A stretch of 64,000 nt of DNA from Rhodococcus erythropolis NBRC 15567 (GCF_001552595.1 NZ_BCRM01000003.1:186001-250000); one strand, 5' to 3'. Shown: positions 54,359 to 63,539, counted from the stretch's first letter. Notes: generated by a model from the letters alone, not told the origin. Program-made: numbers and translations.

Positions 54359-55421
54359 AAGTCACATCCTCGTAGTTGACATCGTCATATGCGGCTACTC
54401 CTTCGGGATCGTTCTCGACCCAGAAGTCGTAGGAAGAACGCGGGAAGGTCGGCGCGTCTGGGTAACCCCCCGCGGACTCCTCCCATGCCAGATCCCAGAC
54501 ACCTTGATCCAGTGCGGGGAAATACTCGGCCTTGAGGACAGGACCGAGGGCATCCCGTTCAGTCTTAAGTGCATCGAGCGCATCGGCCATCACGTCGCGG
54601 AACTTGTCGACGGACTCGGTGTTCTCGTTCACCCAATCGGTGCGTCCGACGATTGCGAGAACCGGAACGTCGGCCGTGGCTTCGATGTCACCGCGTGGAC
54701 CCGAAATCCACACCACCGCACCGCTGTTGATGATGGCCTGCTCGACGATGCCGCTGGCCGTTGCGATCGCGTCGAACTGACCCTGAGCCAGCCCGGTCAC
54801 CAGCGCGTTCGGATCCTGGATGCCAACCATCCTGACGTCCACGTCCGGGTTCATGCCGAACCTGCCCAACTCGTTCCTCAATAGGGTTTGGTAGGTCGAA
54901 CCGGAGGGGTTGGTGCCGATGGTCAACCCACGAAGTGCCTCCATCCGTTCCGCAACGGGTGCATCAGGAGTGATACCCAGACGGGCGATGACGTCTGGAC
55001 GGATCACCATGACCTGCTGATTGTTGGCGATCGAACCGAGGATCGTCAGCGGCGCCCCTTGGCGGATCGCCGCGAGAGCTGACGGTGGGCCCGCCAACGC
55101 CAGATCTGCATCTCGAGACAGCACCGCCTCGATGCTCAACGTGCTGGACACACCGGCCTGGTCGAGTTCGACGTCCAGGTCGTGAGCGGCGTCCAAGTCC
55201 TGCGCCGCCATCACGAGCGCAGTGGCATTCGTGAAGGTTGCGACGGACATCTTGATATCGACAGGCGTGACACCTTCGGCAGTGGTTCGTTTCTCGCTCC
55301 CGCATGCGCTGAGCGTCAAGATCAACGCCACTGCGGCAACGACGATACGCCTGGTTCGTGAGCCTGCCCCGGTAGCGCCGCAACTCGCCGCGGCGGTGTG
55401 TCTAGCCCTTCGCGGGTGCAT
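54339..55421 (-). CDS. ABC transporter substrate-binding lipoprotein, tandem copy 2
   Basis: The 360-residue protein has an N-terminal Arg-rich region, the signal IVVAAVALILTLSAC with a lipobox (Cys near residue 40), and an SsuA/NrtA-like binding domain. Long identical blocks such as SSTLSIEAVLSRDADLALAG, RMEALRGLTIGTNPSGSTYQ and INSGAVVWISGPRGDIEATA are shared with the neighbouring copy, so the genes are a recent tandem duplication. Differences concentrate in the first 80 residues and in VDVRMVGIQDP-type positions. The ligand is probably a pathway substrate; taurine-like or aromatic compounds are possible. Confidence 0.9.
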   Translation of the reverse strand: MHPRRARHTAAASCGATGAGSRTRRIVVAAVALILTLSACGSEKRTTAEGVTPVDIKMSVATFTNATALVMAAQDLDAAHDLDVELDQAGVSSTLSIEAVLSRDADLALAGPPSALAAIRQGAPLTILGSIANNQQVMVIRPDVIARLGITPDAPVAERMEALRGLTIGTNPSGSTYQTLLRNELGRFGMNPDVDVRMVGIQDPNALVTGLAQGQFDAIATASGIVEQAIINSGAVVWISGPRGDIEATADVPVLAIVGRTDWVNENTESVDKFRDVMADALDALKTERDALGPVLKAEYFPALDQGVWDLAWEESAGGYPDAPTFPRSSYDFWVENDPEGVAAYDDVNYEDVTYGAAQD

Positions 55422-56439
55422 AGGTCACATCCTCGTAGTTGGCATCTTCATACGCGGCAACACCTTTCGGATCGTTCTCGACCCAGAAGTCGTAGGAGGA
55501 GCGCGGGAAGGTGGGCTCGTCGGGGTACCCGCCTGCAGACTCCGCCCACGCCAGGTCCCAGACCCCTTGATCCGTCGCGGGAAAGTACTTTTCCTTGAGA
55601 ATCGGGCCGAGGGTGTCGCGGTCGGACTCGAGCGAATCGAGCGACTCCCCCATGGCGGCGCGGAACTTGTCGACGACTTCGGCGTTCTCGTTGACCCAAT
55701 CGGTGCGGCCGACCATGGCGAGAACCGGAACGTCGGCAGTCGCTTCGATGTCACCGCGCGGTCCCGAAATCCACACCACCGCACCACTGTTGATGATTGC
55801 CTGCTCGACGACACCGCTGGACGTCGCAACCGCGTCGAACTGCCCCTGAGCGAGACCCGTGACCAGAGCGTTGGAATCCTGGATGCCGATCAGCTTGACA
55901 TCGTTGTCGGGGTTCAATCCGTACCGACCCAACTCGTTTCGTAGGAGAGTTTGATAGGTGGAACCGGACGGATTGGTTCCGATCGTCAGGCCGCGGAGGG
56001 CTTCCATGCGCTTCTCGATCGGCGCGTCGGGAGTGATACCCAACCTATCGATTACGTCCTGTCGAATCACCAGCACCTGCAGGTTGTTCGCAGTCGAACC
56101 GAGGATGGTCAGCGGAGCACCTTCGCGCATCGCGGCCAGAATCGACGGCGGGCCAGCCAGAGCGAGGTCTGCGTCGCGGGAAAGGACTGCCTCGATGCTC
56201 AACGTGCTGGAAGCGCCGGCCATGTCGAACTGAACATCGAGGCCGTGAGCTGCGTCGATGTCCTGTGCGTCCATCGCGAGCGCACCGGCGATCGTAATAG
56301 TCGGGATAGACGTGTTCACGCGCAGTGACGTGACACCGTCAACCGTGGCCGGTTTGTCGTTACCCCCGCAGGCTGCCAGCGCCAGAATCGAGGTCACGGC
56401 AATAGCGGCCGCGCGGCGGCTCTGCTTGGTGGGTCTCAT
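55402..56439 (-). CDS. ABC transporter substrate-binding lipoprotein, tandem copy 1
   Basis: The 345-residue protein begins with RPTKQSRRAAAIAVTSILAL and lipobox LAAC (Cys near 24), then the SsuA/NrtA-like fold. It is the first gene of the importer operon, with operator f 53 bp upstream. Its last codons (EDVTYAPAKG) contain the ATG of copy 2, a 20-base overlap. The copies match in the hinge and most of the ligand-side segments but differ at the start of the mature domain (TSIPTITIAGALAMDAQDID against SVATFTNATALVMAAQDLD), a region that usually contacts ligand, so they may bind two related compounds. Confidence 0.9.
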   Translation of the reverse strand: MRPTKQSRRAAAIAVTSILALAACGGNDKPATVDGVTSLRVNTSIPTITIAGALAMDAQDIDAAHGLDVQFDMAGASSTLSIEAVLSRDADLALAGPPSILAAMREGAPLTILGSTANNLQVLVIRQDVIDRLGITPDAPIEKRMEALRGLTIGTNPSGSTYQTLLRNELGRYGLNPDNDVKLIGIQDSNALVTGLAQGQFDAVATSSGVVEQAIINSGAVVWISGPRGDIEATADVPVLAMVGRTDWVNENAEVVDKFRAAMGESLDSLESDRDTLGPILKEKYFPATDQGVWDLAWAESAGGYPDEPTFPRSSYDFWVENDPKGVAAYEDANYEDVTYAPAKG

Positions 56440-56492
56440 AGGTACTCTGCTTCTCCTCGATGAGCCAGTTCGGGAAATCGCATCCCCAAAAT

Positions 56493-56528
56493 GTTCGTAT
56501 TTACGATCACATGGTTGTGATTACGGAC
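56493..56528. promoter_or_regulatory. tandem 16-bp operator, copy pair f (ABC importer operon)
   Basis: GTTCGTATTTACGATC (56493-56508) and GGTTGTGATTACGGAC (56513-56528) start 20 bp apart and begin 53 bp upstream of ATG 56439, the same spacing as pairs c, d and e (53-63 bp). Confidence 0.7.
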
Positions 56529-57073
56529 ATAGGAAAACTAGCATGTGATCGTCACCACGTCCAGAGTGAGCTTTGGGTCCGATTGGGCTAACCATTGACT
56601 CGACTTGCCGCAGCCGACGCACACACTCGAAGCAGGGAGAACGAGCGAATTGATGCAGTTCAGTCCGTAAGACGTAAGATGTGTACGCACTCATCAGGTG
56701 AGAAACACGACCGCGTTGCCGATGTTTGCGGGCACCCCGACGCGCTCGGCCGCATGCTGACCCCACGGGCGCTGAAATAGGTCGCAGGCCAAGTAACCCG
56801 CCAACTACGTCACGGGAGGTCAATGCCGAGATGTCGCGTAAAAGTCTCCGTGGTGACGAACCCTGAAGGTCAGTGTTTTCCGATTGTGGTCGGTAGCCGA
56901 TCTCACGCCCATCGTGATGGACACGAGCACCACGAATAGGCGGTCAGGAAGAGAACTTTACAGCCCTTCCGGTGACCTGTTTCCGGGCCGGCGAATCGCA
57001 GATGAGATGGCGAGAACGATCAGGACCACCACCGCTTACTGCGACTTCACAGGAATATCCCTGTTGCGCATTC
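56529..57073. other. gene-poor region at the right edge of the catabolic supercluster
   Basis: I find no convincing gene in these 545 bases. Short frames exist (for example 56595-56780 and 56884-57111 on the plus strand), but they lack ribosome sites and protein-like composition. The region is noticeably richer in A+T toward 57060-57130. It may be a boundary of the inserted or assembled cluster; no repeats or integrase remnants are visible. Confidence 0.4.
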
Positions 57074-57208
57074 TCAAAGCGGTCGCGATTCCAAATATGT
57101 TGCAACACTGATTATCACAATGACAATTGCGAATATGACTACGTCTTTTCGAGTGATCCGAGGATCGAATTCGTCATCATTTCCGTCTAGGTCCGTGCGA
57201 GGGCCCAT
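57074..57208 (-). CDS. 44-residue single-pass membrane protein
   Basis: This small ORF starts at ATG 57208 inside the last codons of the DUF998 gene and overlaps it by 22 bases. GGTGATC, a good match to the 3' part of the ribosome-binding consensus, lies five bases before the ATG. The peptide has an acidic soluble start (MGPRTDLDGNDDEFDPRITR), a hydrophobic helix (VVIFAIVIVIISVATYL) and a short tail. It is therefore probably co-translated with the DUF998 membrane protein and may be a small partner of it. I recognise no family. Confidence 0.45.
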   Translation of the reverse strand: MGPRTDLDGNDDEFDPRITRKDVVIFAIVIVIISVATYLESRPL

Positions 57209-57855
57209 TTGCCGATCACCACCAGAGTTGCCGCTTCCGCTGCGGCGATCAGTCGTTCCGTGTAACCGAACGTGACGACGTCCCACCAGTCGACTCCAGT
57301 TGCCGCGTCAACACCCAGGGCATAGACGAGTGGTACAAAGGCCAGAATCGATATCACTCCGGCGATCAGCGTTCTCCGGGCACAGCGTGCATGATTTCGA
57401 TCCCGAAGCCATGGCCGCGCAAGCAATATCGCTGCGACCGGAAGGCTGAGAAATGCCAGAGCGCTGGCCGCCCAGTGGATGATGCCACTGATGCTCACCG
57501 GCTGGGACCAGTCTTGCTTGGGAAATGCTGCAATGCAGATCAGCCCGATGATCCACATTGCCATGGCGGCAGCAACGCCCGATTTCCAGACGGTGAGTTG
57601 TCGGCCGATGAGGGCGATCAGAAATCCGGCTGATCCGGCCGCCAGAAGGACTACCGCAGCGGTGAAGATCCAGCGACCGCCACCGAGACCGTGTGCGCTG
57701 ATAGTTGGTTCGAGCCTGCTGCCGGTTGTCACGATCGCGTGGACATCGAGTGACAGGAACAGCACAATGGACACGATGACGATGCCGAATCCTCCTTCGG
57801 CAATTCGCCTCGCTGGCCTCGATGTGGCCAGTTCTCGTTCTGCTGAATCTGTCAC
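57187..57855 (-). CDS. DUF998 domain membrane protein
   Basis: The 222-residue protein has about six hydrophobic segments. AAFPKQDWSQPVSISGIIHW (near residues 113-132), with the FP-x-D and later G-x-I-H-W pattern, is characteristic of DUF998/YwiC-like integral membrane proteins of unknown function. The C-terminal part has WDVVTFGYTERLIAAAEAAT. It is followed by a small overlapping membrane ORF. The neighbouring aldo-keto reductase is transcribed in the same direction 95 bp upstream of its start but no operon link is clear. Confidence 0.8.
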   Translation of the reverse strand: MTDSAERELATSRPARRIAEGGFGIVIVSIVLFLSLDVHAIVTTGSRLEPTISAHGLGGGRWIFTAAVVLLAAGSAGFLIALIGRQLTVWKSGVAAAMAMWIIGLICIAAFPKQDWSQPVSISGIIHWAASALAFLSLPVAAILLARPWLRDRNHARCARRTLIAGVISILAFVPLVYALGVDAATGVDWWDVVTFGYTERLIAAAEAATLVVIGKWALART

Positions 57856-57950
57856 AGGTCGATCTGCCTTCGTGGGAACAGCAATGCTGTTGTGTCGGTG
57901 ATCATTTGCCGAACATGCTCTGCGCCAGCGAGGCCAGCACTGTGACTGAA

Positions 57951-59219
<1,269 letters not shown>

Positions 59220-59356
59220 TCAGCTGCGCAGTTAATAAGGCCGATACTCGGCACCTCGACGCGCCTCGCAGCGTGGACAGGCCTTTCTTCCGCACCGAAG
59301 ACATCCACGGCATGGCAGACGTCATCGCCGGCATCTACTCGAGAGCACTCTAGGTA

Positions 59357-60145
59357 CTACGCCGGTCCGGACAGTTGGAAACGTCCACGAATGGCGTCGA
59401 GGTCACTGAGCACGCGTGGAGACTCGACGGCCAGTGGCAAGTTGTCGCGATCAAGTGGCCCGTCGAGAGTTGTTTCCGAATCCGGTTGAAGTGCGGCAAA
59501 AAGCGGAGTGAGGTCGCTCTGAGCCTCTCCCTGCTCAGCGACGAGTTCGAACGTCTTGTGGTCGGCCGTGTCCGCGTTCAGAGCGGCGATGAGGACTTCT
59601 GCGATCTGCTGGCGGGAGATCACGCCGTCAGAGGGATCACTTGCCCACCGTCGGTCACCCTGCAGCATGCCGACGTGATGTTCGTCTGGTTTGTTGTAGT
59701 CGAACCACCCCGGCCGCACGATCGTGTACGGCAAGCCACTTGCCCGTACCAGGCGTTCACCGCGGCGCTTCCAATCGTGGCCGGGCGTGGGTTTGGTGAC
59801 GCCGATCGTCGTCATCAGGGCAATCCGGGCCGGATGCTTCAAAGCGTCGAGCACGTTGCGGACAGCTCCGTAGTTGATCTGCTCAGCTTCACCGGCGCCG
59901 CCGTAGGTGCCATGTGTGAAGACGATCCCGTTGACTCCGTCGGAGACTTCCCCGAGCGTGTCGGGTCGAGTGAAATCGCCGACAGCGATTCGGGTGCCTT
60001 CTGGGAACAGGGAGGACTGGGCCGGGTCGCGAACGAGCGCCGTCGTGTCCAATCCGACGCGCATGGCTTCGGCCACGACAAGCTGGCCGATACTGCCTGA
60101 TGCTCCGACAATGAGTACCGAGTCCACCGAAAATCGTTGATCCAT
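59357..60145 (-). CDS. NmrA-like/SDR-type NAD(P)-binding protein
   Basis: ATG 60145 begins MDQRFSVDSVLIVGASGSIG; the frame upstream to 60211 crosses an operator and is not coding. The 262 residues contain the extended-SDR nucleotide site VLIVGASGSIGQLVVAEAMR, ALVRDPAQSSLF (Arg after beta-2, NADP-type), GVNGIVFTHGTYGGAGEAEQ and SGLPYTIVRPGWFDYNKPDE, but no clear YxxxK pair. This suits the atypical 'NAD(P)H-binding' NmrA/NAD-dependent epimerase-like group. It may be a sensor or quinone/flavin reductase. Operator D-type motif lies 32 bp upstream. Confidence 0.82.
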   Translation of the reverse strand: MDQRFSVDSVLIVGASGSIGQLVVAEAMRVGLDTTALVRDPAQSSLFPEGTRIAVGDFTRPDTLGEVSDGVNGIVFTHGTYGGAGEAEQINYGAVRNVLDALKHPARIALMTTIGVTKPTPGHDWKRRGERLVRASGLPYTIVRPGWFDYNKPDEHHVGMLQGDRRWASDPSDGVISRQQIAEVLIAALNADTADHKTFELVAEQGEAQSDLTPLFAALQPDSETTLDGPLDRDNLPLAVESPRVLSDLDAIRGRFQLSGPA

Positions 60146-60177
60146 ATTTTCGACGCTACGGCTGAGAGGGCCGAAGT

Positions 60178-60203
60178 GGGAGGAACCGTTGATACACCGA
60201 TAC
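60178..60203. promoter_or_regulatory. GGGAGG-ACTGCC family operator upstream of NmrA-like gene
   Basis: GGGAGGAACCGTTGATACACC followed by GATAC is a diverged copy of the second motif, 33 bp upstream of ATG 60145, in the narrow gap to the FMN-binding lipoprotein gene. Confidence 0.42.
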
Positions 60204-60217
60204 GCAGTCACCCCTTC

Positions 60218-60667
60218 CTACTCGGGCACGCGCGCCTGTTCACGAATCTTCGCGATGGCGTCGTTGAAACCATCGGCGCAACCGCTGGCGCCGGCCAGAA
60301 CGCCGACCTCCGCCTCATCGAGGCTCTTACCGATCACCGCTTCCGGTACAGCGGCAGCGAACCGCTCCTGGTAGCCGCGAGAAGTGTCGTTGTTCTCCGG
60401 CATCGGTTCGACGGCGACATCGCTGATCGTGTCGTCACTGAGCGTGACCGTGATGGTCATGTACGACGGCGCGCCACCGTAAATACCCCTCTCGGTAAAA
60501 GTGCCGTCTTCGTATTCGTTACTGCGCGAGTCCGTTTCGGCGATGCGAGAGCCCGTACCGTTCGACGGCGTGGTGGTGCCGGGATTGCTGCACCCGACAA
60601 CATGCAACAACACGGTCAGCGATGCGGCCGCGACAAAGGTCGCGCGAACAAAGTTGTGAGACTTCAT
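60218..60667 (-). CDS. FMN-binding domain lipoprotein
   Basis: The 149-residue protein (ATG 60667) has a lipoprotein signal (MKSHNFVRATFVAAASLTVL ending VVGC) and a small domain with YEDGTFTERGIYGGAPSYMT, ITVTLSDDTISDVAVEPMPE, and GKSLDEAEVGVLAGASGCAD. The VLAGASGCADGFNDAI segment resembles the FMN_bind (PF04205) site 'SGAT.T' where a flavin is attached to a Thr or Ser; here Ser-Gly-Cys replaces Ser-Gly-Ala-Thr. It is 50 bp downstream of the ApbE gene, whose product attaches FMN, so it is the likely acceptor. Confidence 0.75.
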   Translation of the reverse strand: MKSHNFVRATFVAAASLTVLLHVVGCSNPGTTTPSNGTGSRIAETDSRSNEYEDGTFTERGIYGGAPSYMTITVTLSDDTISDVAVEPMPENNDTSRGYQERFAAAVPEAVIGKSLDEAEVGVLAGASGCADGFNDAIAKIREQARVPE

Positions 60668-60717
60668 AGTTCCCCTTTCTGATGACTGTGAGCTGAGTTT
60701 CGGTACACGCCGGTATG

Positions 60718-61608
60718 TCAGAGGAAGAGCTCTCCGGCGAAGTCGTTCGACCATTGCACTCTGCCGTCGGCAAGCATGCGCACCCAGCTGAACTCGAAGG
60801 AACGCAAGGACTCTGGGGCACTGACAAACAATGCGGTCGCCAGCCCGTCGGCGGTCGCAGCGTCAGCGGCCATCACCCAGGTTGCGATAACGTCGGTAAC
60901 AGGTTGCCGAGTCCGTCCGTCGAGGACGTGGTGCAGCCCCTTCCCCCAGGCACGCCGGGTGGTGGCCGAGGCACACAGTGCTGCGTTCCGAAGGGGAACG
61001 GTGCCAATGACTCTCCCTGGCAAAGAAGGATGTGCCAGGCCGACGGTGAGCGGTTCCGGTCCGCAGTGTCGCAGATCGCCACTCCCGTCGACGAGGAATG
61101 CTCCGATACCGACATCCAGCAGCGTCTGGGCGATGAGATCGACCAAGTGTCCCTTGCCCGCCGCACCGACGTCGATCACCACCGGACGAACGGTGGTAAT
61201 CGTGGACTCAGTCCGGTCGATATCCGAAAGCCAATACTCCCTGCGCTGGCGTCGAGCGATCCCGACCTCGTCAGGCGCCAGTGTGTAATCGGCGTCATAA
61301 CCGAGCAGTTCGAGATCGCGTCCGACGAGCGGATCCACCGCGCCGCCCGTCGCGGCAACCAGCCGGTCGTACAGTTCGAATAGCGCTACGTCACACTCAG
61401 GGAACTCGTACTGTCCGCCGTTTTCGGCGTGCGCAATCCGGGTGATAAGCGAGTCCGCGCGGAATCGGGACCAGACGTGGTCGAAGTCTTCGGTGAGCGC
61501 GCCGATCCTTTGTCGCAACCCATCCAGCACCGGGTTCTCGGTTGTGATCGCCCAGTCGGTGCCGATTGCTTTGAACCGAAACACCGATCGAGCGTCCGCC
61601 CTTTTCAC
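60718..61608 (-). CDS. apbE: FAD:protein FMN transferase
   Basis: The 296-residue protein (GTG 61608) matches ApbE: FKAIGTDWAITTEN near the start, ALTEDFDHVWSRFRADSLIT, GGAVDPLVGRDLELLGYDAD, VVIDVGAAGKGHLVDLIAQT, VDGSGDLRHCG and TWVMAADAATADGLATALFV with the metal-binding Asp. ApbE transfers FMN from FAD to a Thr/Ser of target proteins outside the membrane. No obvious signal peptide is visible, so it may use another route or act inside. Directly downstream is a lipoprotein with an FMN-binding domain, its expected substrate. Confidence 0.88.
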   Translation of the reverse strand: MKRADARSVFRFKAIGTDWAITTENPVLDGLRQRIGALTEDFDHVWSRFRADSLITRIAHAENGGQYEFPECDVALFELYDRLVAATGGAVDPLVGRDLELLGYDADYTLAPDEVGIARRQRREYWLSDIDRTESTITTVRPVVIDVGAAGKGHLVDLIAQTLLDVGIGAFLVDGSGDLRHCGPEPLTVGLAHPSLPGRVIGTVPLRNAALCASATTRRAWGKGLHHVLDGRTRQPVTDVIATWVMAADAATADGLATALFVSAPESLRSFEFSWVRMLADGRVQWSNDFAGELFL

Positions 61609-61647
61609 TTCTGGCCCCGAGACCTGGGGTCCATCCGTCTCGTCCGT

Positions 61648-62529
61648 TCAGGCCTCAGGGATGTCCCGGTGGAACGCCTCGAGGGTCACCGAAACCGGGT
61701 CGGGACCGCCGCGCACGCCAGTGTTGAGCGCGTCGATTGCACCGAGTTGGGCGGTGCTGAGTTCGAAGTCGAACACATCGAAGTTCGACGCGATCCGCTC
61801 CGGGTTGACGGACTTGGGGATGGCCGACCGCCCCTCCTGCACATGCCAGCGCAACATGACCTGCGCGGGAGTCTTGCCATGAACGTCTGCAATCTCGCCG
61901 ATCACCGGATCATTGAACGTCGACCTGTCGCTGTCGCCTCGGTAGCTGGTGATCCCTCCCATCGGTGACCAAGCTTGGGTAAGCACGCCGTGCTCCGCAT
62001 TCGCCTTCTGCACCTCTGGCTGAGTGAAGTAGGGATGCACCTCGACTTGATTCACCGCAGGCACCACATCGGTCTGTTCGAGAAGCACTGCGAGGTCGCC
62101 TGGCATGAAATTACTGACACCGATCGCGCGAACCCTTCCATCCGTCAGCAGCGTCTCGAGCGCCTTGTAGGCGCCGACCGTCCTCCCGAAATCGGTGGTG
62201 AGGGGCTGATGCAGCAAGAGCAGGTCGATTTGTTCGACACCAAGCTTGCCCGCGCTCTTGTCGAACGCATGCAGAGCCTCGTCATAGCCGTAGTCACTGA
62301 TCCAGAGCTTCGTCTCGATGAACACTTCCGACCGATCCAACCCACTGCGACGGATTCCTTCACCCACCTCTCGTTCGTTGAAGTAGGAAGCCGCGGTGTC
62401 GATCAGTCGGTAACCGACGCGCAGCGCCGCGGCTACGGACGACGATGTGGTCTCCGGCGGGGTCTGGAAGACTCCGAAACCCAGAGCGGGCATTTCGATT
62501 CCGTTGTTCAAAGTGAGATTCATGCTCAT
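61648..62529 (-). CDS. aldo/keto reductase (2,5-diketo-D-gluconate reductase-like)
   Basis: ATG 62529 overlaps the XRE regulator stop by 4 bp; ATG 62523, two codons later, is better spaced from AAGGAA and may be the true start. The roughly 292-residue barrel has GFGVFQTPPE, YRLIDTAASYFNEREVGEGI (Asp/Tyr), VFIETKLWISDYGYD (Lys) and IDLLLLHQPLTTDFG (His), with IPKSVNPERIASNFDVFDFE for NADPH. This is the typical soluble AKR5-type reductase of small ketones or aldehydes. It is coupled to the regulator, so it is probably part of the regulator's own operon. Confidence 0.9.
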   Translation of the reverse strand: MSMNLTLNNGIEMPALGFGVFQTPPETTSSSVAAALRVGYRLIDTAASYFNEREVGEGIRRSGLDRSEVFIETKLWISDYGYDEALHAFDKSAGKLGVEQIDLLLLHQPLTTDFGRTVGAYKALETLLTDGRVRAIGVSNFMPGDLAVLLEQTDVVPAVNQVEVHPYFTQPEVQKANAEHGVLTQAWSPMGGITSYRGDSDRSTFNDPVIGEIADVHGKTPAQVMLRWHVQEGRSAIPKSVNPERIASNFDVFDFELSTAQLGAIDALNTGVRGGPDPVSVTLEAFHRDIPEA

Positions 62530-63395
62530 TTCCTTACGTCTGTTTTCGGTGGTGTCGTGGCAGCGAGACTGCCGAGGAGCTTGAGACGGTCTTCGGAGGC
62601 GCTGCCAGGTTCAGCGGTGTAGGCGAACATGAACCACTCCGGATTCGCCGGAAGGCCCATCGCTTCGTAGGACAATTCGAGATCGCCGACCGCAGGATGG
62701 TGGATACGTTTGATCCCCGCCCGATGGTGGCGAACATTGTGAGCTGCCCACCTGCGCCGGAAAGTCTCACTGCGCGTGACGAGTTCGCCAATCAGATCGG
62801 TCAACCGCCGATCGAGCGGATTCTGCCCGGCGTAGATGCGGAGCGTCGCGACGATGTCGTCGGCATTGCGCTCCCAGTCGGGGAAGAAGGTTTGCGCCGC
62901 AGGATCGAGAAAGGTGAATCGGGCGGAGTTTCCCTGGTTGGCCGGGTCATCGAAGAGGGGCGCGTACAGCGCCCGCCCAAGTGAGTTTGCGGCAACGAAG
63001 TCCATGCGCTGATCCCGCACCCACATCGGCGCGCCCGTCACCGAATCCAGGAAACGCTGCAAGGTGGGTTTTACGGTCTGCTCTCCGGGCCGGGTGCGTC
63101 GGCGCGGCGGTGGGGGTCCAGCGGCACGAGCAAGGTCAGCCAGATGGTCGATCTCGGCGTCGTCGAGCTGAAGGGCTTTGGCGATGCTGTCGAGAACTTC
63201 CGAAGAAACACCGGCCAGGTCGCCGCGCTCCATCCGGGCGTAGTACTCCACGCTTACACCAGCAAGAAAAGCGACTTCTTCTCGGCGCAGTCCGGACACC
63301 CGGCGACGACCGCCTCCGATAATCCCCGCCTGTTCCGGCTTGATCCGGTCCCTGCGAGTGCGCAGGAACTCAGATACTTGTGCACGATGGTCCAT
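62526..63395 (-). CDS. XRE-family regulator with MmyB-like ligand-binding domain
   Basis: The 289-residue protein has an N-terminal helix-turn-helix: RVSGLRREEVAFLAGVSVEY and ARMERGDLAGVSSEVLDSIA (residues 32-72), then a C-terminal PAS-like MmyB domain (MWVRDQRMDFVAANSLGRAL, FPDWERNADDIVATLRIYAG, LELSYEAMGLPANPEWFMFA). These regulators usually repress or activate an adjacent SDR or AKR gene in response to a small ligand. It is operonic with the aldo/keto reductase. A copy of the second motif lies 33 bp upstream, and others lie before the flavodoxin, cupin/SDR, MFS 41610 and NmrA-like genes. Confidence 0.9.
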   Translation of the reverse strand: MDHRAQVSEFLRTRRDRIKPEQAGIIGGGRRRVSGLRREEVAFLAGVSVEYYARMERGDLAGVSSEVLDSIAKALQLDDAEIDHLADLARAAGPPPPRRRTRPGEQTVKPTLQRFLDSVTGAPMWVRDQRMDFVAANSLGRALYAPLFDDPANQGNSARFTFLDPAAQTFFPDWERNADDIVATLRIYAGQNPLDRRLTDLIGELVTRSETFRRRWAAHNVRHHRAGIKRIHHPAVGDLELSYEAMGLPANPEWFMFAYTAEPGSASEDRLKLLGSLAATTPPKTDVRK

Positions 63396-63427
63396 ACCGT
63401 CGACGGTAGAGGCAGTGTTCCCGTTGT

Positions 63428-63453
63428 GGGAGGAACTGCCAATACACGGATGA
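63428..63453. promoter_or_regulatory. GGGAGG-ACTGCC family operator upstream of XRE regulator
   Basis: GGGAGGAACTGCCAATACACG followed by GATGA lies 33 bp upstream of ATG 63395, a position for autoregulation. It matches the copies at 24329 and 41489 best in the GGGAGG and ACTGCC blocks. Confidence 0.5.
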
Positions 63454-63539
63454 ATTTGAGCTTCCTTGCAGCTTCACAGTGCGATGAACGGGCCCGACAT
63501 GGTTTCTTCTTCCGGTGGTCTGACGATCTGACCGCCACG

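Noticed and set aside
56595-57111. Two short plus-strand ORFs in the gap after operator f
   Set aside because: Composition and lack of ribosome sites do not support coding.
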